From: Chloroflexota bacterium
GTDB lineage: Bacteria; Chloroflexota; Anaerolineae; Caldilineales; Caldilineaceae
Length of the DNA stretch: 32,955 bases
Assembly (NCBI GenBank): GCA_003577005.1
Contig: QEUW01000163.1
Location: 1 to 32,955 of the forward strand
Direction of reading: 5' to 3'
Position 1 is the first letter of the stretch. Every line of letters starts with the position of its first letter. The notes beneath the pieces were generated by a model, which was not told the origin of the DNA, did not search any database, and worked only from the letters and a program-made list of their open reading frames with translations. Shown piece after piece: positions 30,161 through 32,955 of this stretch. The position numbers and the translations under genes were made by a program.

Positions 30161-31582
30161 TCAGTCGCCCAGTACCTGCTGAAACATGCCCTTACCCTGT
30201 AGTTCAATGAGCGGTATGGGTGTGGAGAACGGATAGTCGCCGGTAAAGCAGGCGTTGCAATAGCCGCCGCTGGCCTTGAGCGCCTTCATCATGCCGGCGA
30301 TGGAAAGGAAGGCCAGAGAATCGGCGCCGATGTGCTCGCGGATCTCCTCGACGCTCTTCTCGGCGGCAATGAGTTCGGCCTGTGAGGCCATGTCCACACC
30401 CATGAAGCAAGGCCACTTGATGGGTGGGCAGGCGACGCGCACATGTATCTCTTTGGCGCCGGCGTTGCGCAACATCTGCACCAACGGGCCCGAGGTGTTG
30501 CCGCGCACGATGGAATCATCTACGAGCACCACGCGCTTGCCTTTGAGGTTTTCGGGCAACGGGTTGAATTTCATGGCGACGCCGATTTTGCGCAACTCAT
30601 CGCTCGGCTGGATAAAGGTGCGACCGATGTACCGGCTCTTGATCAGCCCTTCGCTGTAGGGAATTTTGCTCTTTTGCGCATAGCCGATGGCGTGGGGCGT
30701 ACCGGAATCGGGCACGGGCACCACTATATCGGCCTTGACGGGTGCCTCTCTGGCAAGCTGCCGCCCCAACTTCTGGCGCACCTCATGGACCAGCCGCCCG
30801 TCGAGCATACTGTCGGGGCGGGCAAAATAGATCTGCTCAAAGGTGCAAAAGGAGAGCTTTTGCTGCGGGGCGCCCTGGATGACCTCGTAACCGTTGGCGT
30901 CGATCTTGACGATCTCACCCGGCGCCACTTCTTGCACCATGTCGGCGCCAATGGTGGCAAAGGCGCAGCTCTCCGACGCCAACACATGGCCGCCCTGGAG
31001 CGCACCCAAGACCAGCGGACGCAGTCCCCACGGGTCACGCACACCGTAGACCGCATCCCGCGTCAGGATCACCAGGCTGTAGGCGCCCTCAGCCTTGGCC
31101 ATCATAATGCGGATGCGCGTCCCCCAGTCGCCGCCGCCGGCGCCCGCCAGCAGATGGAGGATCACTTCGCTGTCGGTGGAGGTCTGCAACCCGACGCCTC
31201 GTTCGAGCAGTTCGCGGCGCAGTTGGGGCGCGTTGATCAGGTTGCCGTTGTGTGCCAACGCCAGCGGGCCATCCAGCGTTTCTACCAGATAGGGTTGCGT
31301 GTTGCGCAACTTGGGCGACCCGGTGGTCGAATAGCGCGTGTGGCCGATGGCCAGGTGACCTTGCAAATGGCGCAAATTATCCTCGTTGAAGACCTGTGAG
31401 ACCAGCCCCATCCCCTTATGGATGTGGGCTACCCGGCCATCACAGGTGACGATGCCGGCGCCCTCCTGCCCCCGGTGTTGCAGGGCATAGAGGCCAAAAA
31501 AGCTGAGGCGCGCCACATCGCGATCGGGTGCATACAGCCCGAAGACGCCGCACTCCTCGTGCAGCTTGTTGTCTTGATACAT
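30161..31582 (-). CDS. purF: Amidophosphoribosyltransferase PurF
   Basis: 473 residues from the ATG at 31582; a GTG five codons upstream is also possible. It catalyses the first committed step of purine synthesis, PRPP plus glutamine to phosphoribosylamine. The glutaminase domain begins at the nucleophile C11 (HEECGVFGLY), exposed after removal of a short propeptide. RGQEGAGI and HNGNLINA follow. The phosphoribosyltransferase domain has VVLVDDSIVRGNTSG (351-365). Cysteines C246, C385/C392, C442 and C445 (GYCNACFTGD) match the [4Fe-4S] ligands of the Bacillus subtilis type enzyme rather than the E. coli type. It lies 229 bases downstream of purK on the same strand and is convergent with the giant gene. 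The assignment is certain. Confidence 0.97.
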   Translation of the reverse strand: MYQDNKLHEECGVFGLYAPDRDVARLSFFGLYALQHRGQEGAGIVTCDGRVAHIHKGMGLVSQVFNEDNLRHLQGHLAIGHTRYSTTGSPKLRNTQPYLVETLDGPLALAHNGNLINAPQLRRELLERGVGLQTSTDSEVILHLLAGAGGGDWGTRIRIMMAKAEGAYSLVILTRDAVYGVRDPWGLRPLVLGALQGGHVLASESCAFATIGADMVQEVAPGEIVKIDANGYEVIQGAPQQKLSFCTFEQIYFARPDSMLDGRLVHEVRQKLGRQLAREAPVKADIVVPVPDSGTPHAIGYAQKSKIPYSEGLIKSRYIGRTFIQPSDELRKIGVAMKFNPLPENLKGKRVVLVDDSIVRGNTSGPLVQMLRNAGAKEIHVRVACPPIKWPCFMGVDMASQAELIAAEKSVEEIREHIGADSLAFLSIAGMMKALKASGGYCNACFTGDYPFSTPIPLIELQGKGMFQQVLGD

Positions 31583-31627
31583 GTTCTCCCGTTCCACCCC
31601 GCCTTGTCACTGGTTCCTTTGGTACGA

Positions 31628-31659
31628 GGTGACAAGATGACTAGATGACCGGATGACAG
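31628..31659. repeat. 8-base tandem repeat (GATGACNN) upstream of purF
   Basis: Units GGTGACAA, GATGACTA, GATGACCG and GATGACAG follow each other from 31628 to 31659, 46 to 77 bases upstream of the purF start. The repeat is short and degenerate and may be a slippage product or a binding-site cluster. Confidence 0.55.
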
Positions 31660-31720
31660 GCTTCTGGGGCAGCCTTCTAGTCACCCAGCACGTCATCCAA
31701 CTGTGACTGCCCCCAATAAC

Positions 31721-31765
31721 TGCGGAGTTCGCACGCCCTCGTGCGAACCGCTTGCACGAGGCGGG
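31721..31765. repeat. Dispersed hairpin repeat, copy 2, with an alternative stem
   Basis: Bases 31721-31745 are identical to 7719-7743. TTCGCACG (31728-31735) pairs with CGTGCGAA (31740-31747) around CCCT. The downstream GCACGAGG (31754-31761) can instead pair with CCTCGTGC (31737-31744), giving a competing hairpin. It sits between purK and purF. Confidence 0.7.
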
Positions 31766-31811
31766 TGCCACTGTCGCCAATACCTCTGCCACATCAGGCG
31801 GCAGGACCCAA

Positions 31812-32955
31812 TTACAAAGTACGCGCCAGCGCATCACGTGCGGCCTGCACCAGGCGCAATGCCTCGGCGCTATCTTCCGCCAGCGCCGTCAGGTGACCCA
31901 TCTTGCGACCGGGGCGGGCCTGGGCCTTGCCGTACAGATGCAGCTTGACGGCAGGATGCGCCAGCGCCGCCGCCCAATCTGGCTCGCCCGCCTGCCAGAG
32001 GTCGCCTAGCAGATTGGCCATGACCGCCGGCCGGAGCAGGGTTGGGTCGCCCAACGGCAGCCCGCAGACCGCCCGCAGCTGTTGCTCGAACTGGTCGGTC
32101 ACTGCAGCGTCGATGGTCAGATGGCCCGAATTGTGCGGCCGCGGGGCCAGTTCGTTGACCAGCAACCGCCCGTCACCGGTCATAAATAATTCTACACACA
32201 AAACACCGATCACTTCCACTTTTTCTAGCACTGTGCGCGCCAATGCCACCGCCTCGGCTGCAACCCGGGGTGAGACGCGCGCCGGTGCGATGGAAAGATC
32301 CAAAATATGGTTGCGATGGATGTTCTCGATGGCGCCATAGTGGACAAAGCTGCCATCGACTCCGCGCGCTGCCACGAAGGAAAGCTCACGCTCAAACGGG
32401 ACGAAGGCTTCGAGGACCGCCTCTTGCCCGCCGATGGACTGCCAGGCTGTTGCAGCTTCGTCTGGCGTATCGATGCGCACCTGGCCTTTGCCGTCGTAGC
32501 CAAAGGCAGCGGTCTTGAGGATGGCCGGAACACCAATTTGTGCCAACCCGGCGACCAGATCGCCCTCCGTGTGGACGGCGACAAAGGGCGTCACCGGCAG
32601 GCCAGCCCCGGCCAAAAAGCTCTTTTCACGCAGCCGGTTCTGCGTCGTGTGGAGCACATAGCCGCCGGGGCGAACCGGGACACCTTCTTCCTGGGCAATA
32701 TTAGCTACGATGGATGCGACATTCTCGAACTCGAAGGTAAGGACATCGACCCTGCGCACGAATTGGCGCACGGCATCCAGATCATCGTACGGCGCGCTGA
32801 CCTCCAGATCCGCCACCTGGCCGGTGGGCGAACTGGAGTCGGGCGAATAGGTGTGGATTCGATAGCCCATGCGGCGGGCGGCCAGGGCGAGCATTCGCCC
32901 CAACTGGCCGCTGCCAAAGACGCCGATGGTGCTACCAGGTAAGATTGGCCGGTTC
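31812..32955 (-). CDS. purK: N5-carboxyaminoimidazole ribonucleotide synthase PurK (5' end beyond right edge)
   Basis: The frame is open to the window edge and already shows the PurK N-terminus ILPGSTIGVFGSGQLGRM, so only a few codons are missing. It is an ATP-grasp enzyme that makes N5-CAIR from AIR, bicarbonate and ATP in purine synthesis. Further marks are FEFENV (about residue 77), KTAAFGYDGKGQ (the Gly-rich ATP loop), VLEAFVPFERELSF and NELAPRPHNSGH, the conserved C-terminal metal and phosphate loop. The protein ends normally (ARDALARTL) at a stop at 31812. PurK normally works with PurE, whose gene is probably just outside the right edge. It is on the same strand as purF, 229 bases apart. 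The assignment is certain; the start is not visible. Confidence 0.96.
   Translation of the reverse strand, partial: NRPILPGSTIGVFGSGQLGRMLALAARRMGYRIHTYSPDSSSPTGQVADLEVSAPYDDLDAVRQFVRRVDVLTFEFENVASIVANIAQEEGVPVRPGGYVLHTTQNRLREKSFLAGAGLPVTPFVAVHTEGDLVAGLAQIGVPAILKTAAFGYDGKGQVRIDTPDEAATAWQSIGGQEAVLEAFVPFERELSFVAARGVDGSFVHYGAIENIHRNHILDLSIAPARVSPRVAAEAVALARTVLEKVEVIGVLCVELFMTGDGRLLVNELAPRPHNSGHLTIDAAVTDQFEQQLRAVCGLPLGDPTLLRPAVMANLLGDLWQAGEPDWAAALAHPAVKLHLYGKAQARPGRKMGHLTALAEDSAEALRLVQAARDALARTL

Overview
The window looks like a piece of a GC-rich bacterial chromosome, most likely Chloroflexota (Caldilineae/Anaerolineae-like). This is inferred from gene content and protein style: a giant secreted protein ending in a Thr/Pro-rich stalk and the tail LYLPLVQR, many Gfo/Idh/MocA oxidoreductases, a C-terminal processing protease with an FGTGTV active-site variant, toxin-antitoxin pairs between metabolic genes, and intergenic gaps full of inverted repeats. 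No rRNA, tRNA, phage gene or intact insertion sequence was recognised.

Layout. (1) 1-4079, minus strand: an apparent operon of a two-FHA-domain/LCAT-like hydrolase fusion, a radical SAM protein and a Ser/Thr protein kinase that runs off the left edge. (2) 4337-5587: a secreted or membrane-anchored S41 protease, divergent from a plus-strand Gfo/Idh dehydrogenase plus HpcH/HpaI aldolase pair (5819-7676), followed by msrA. (3) 8508-23156, mostly minus: a sugar and sugar-acid catabolic island with a NIPSNAP protein, GH4 glycosidase, NAD-dependent epimerase, a mannonate dehydratase broken by an internal deletion and frameshift, four more Gfo/Idh/MocA dehydrogenases, a tautomerase-like protein, a PhyH-type dioxygenase, an SDR and a DapA-family aldolase. 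Small accessory genes sit among them: hicBA, a Phd/PIN toxin-antitoxin pair, a DUF3782-like gene and a truncated HNH endonuclease. No transporter or regulator of this pathway lies in the window. (4) 23576-30106, plus: one secreted protein of about 2176 residues whose first third resembles the calcium-binding and pore-forming parts of anthrax protective antigen and clostridial binary-toxin B components, followed by Gly-rich, CARDB-like and stalk regions. It contains a 35-bp tandem duplication that throws about 270 bases out of frame until a single extra C restores it. (5) 30161-32955, minus: purF and purK of de novo purine synthesis, with purK cut by the right edge.

How the parts work together. 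The metabolic island probably takes glycosides or uronate-type sugars through hydrolysis (GH4), NAD(P)-dependent oxidation (Gfo/Idh, SDR), dehydration (the broken UxuA) and retro-aldol cleavage (HpcH/HpaI, DapA-like). The substrate cannot be read from sequence. The kinase/FHA operon suggests phosphorylation-dependent control of a lipid-active enzyme. The most unusual items are the binary-toxin-like giant protein with its compensated frame lesion, the kinase-radical SAM-FHA/LCAT operon, the broken uxuA and the run of long intergenic inverted repeats.
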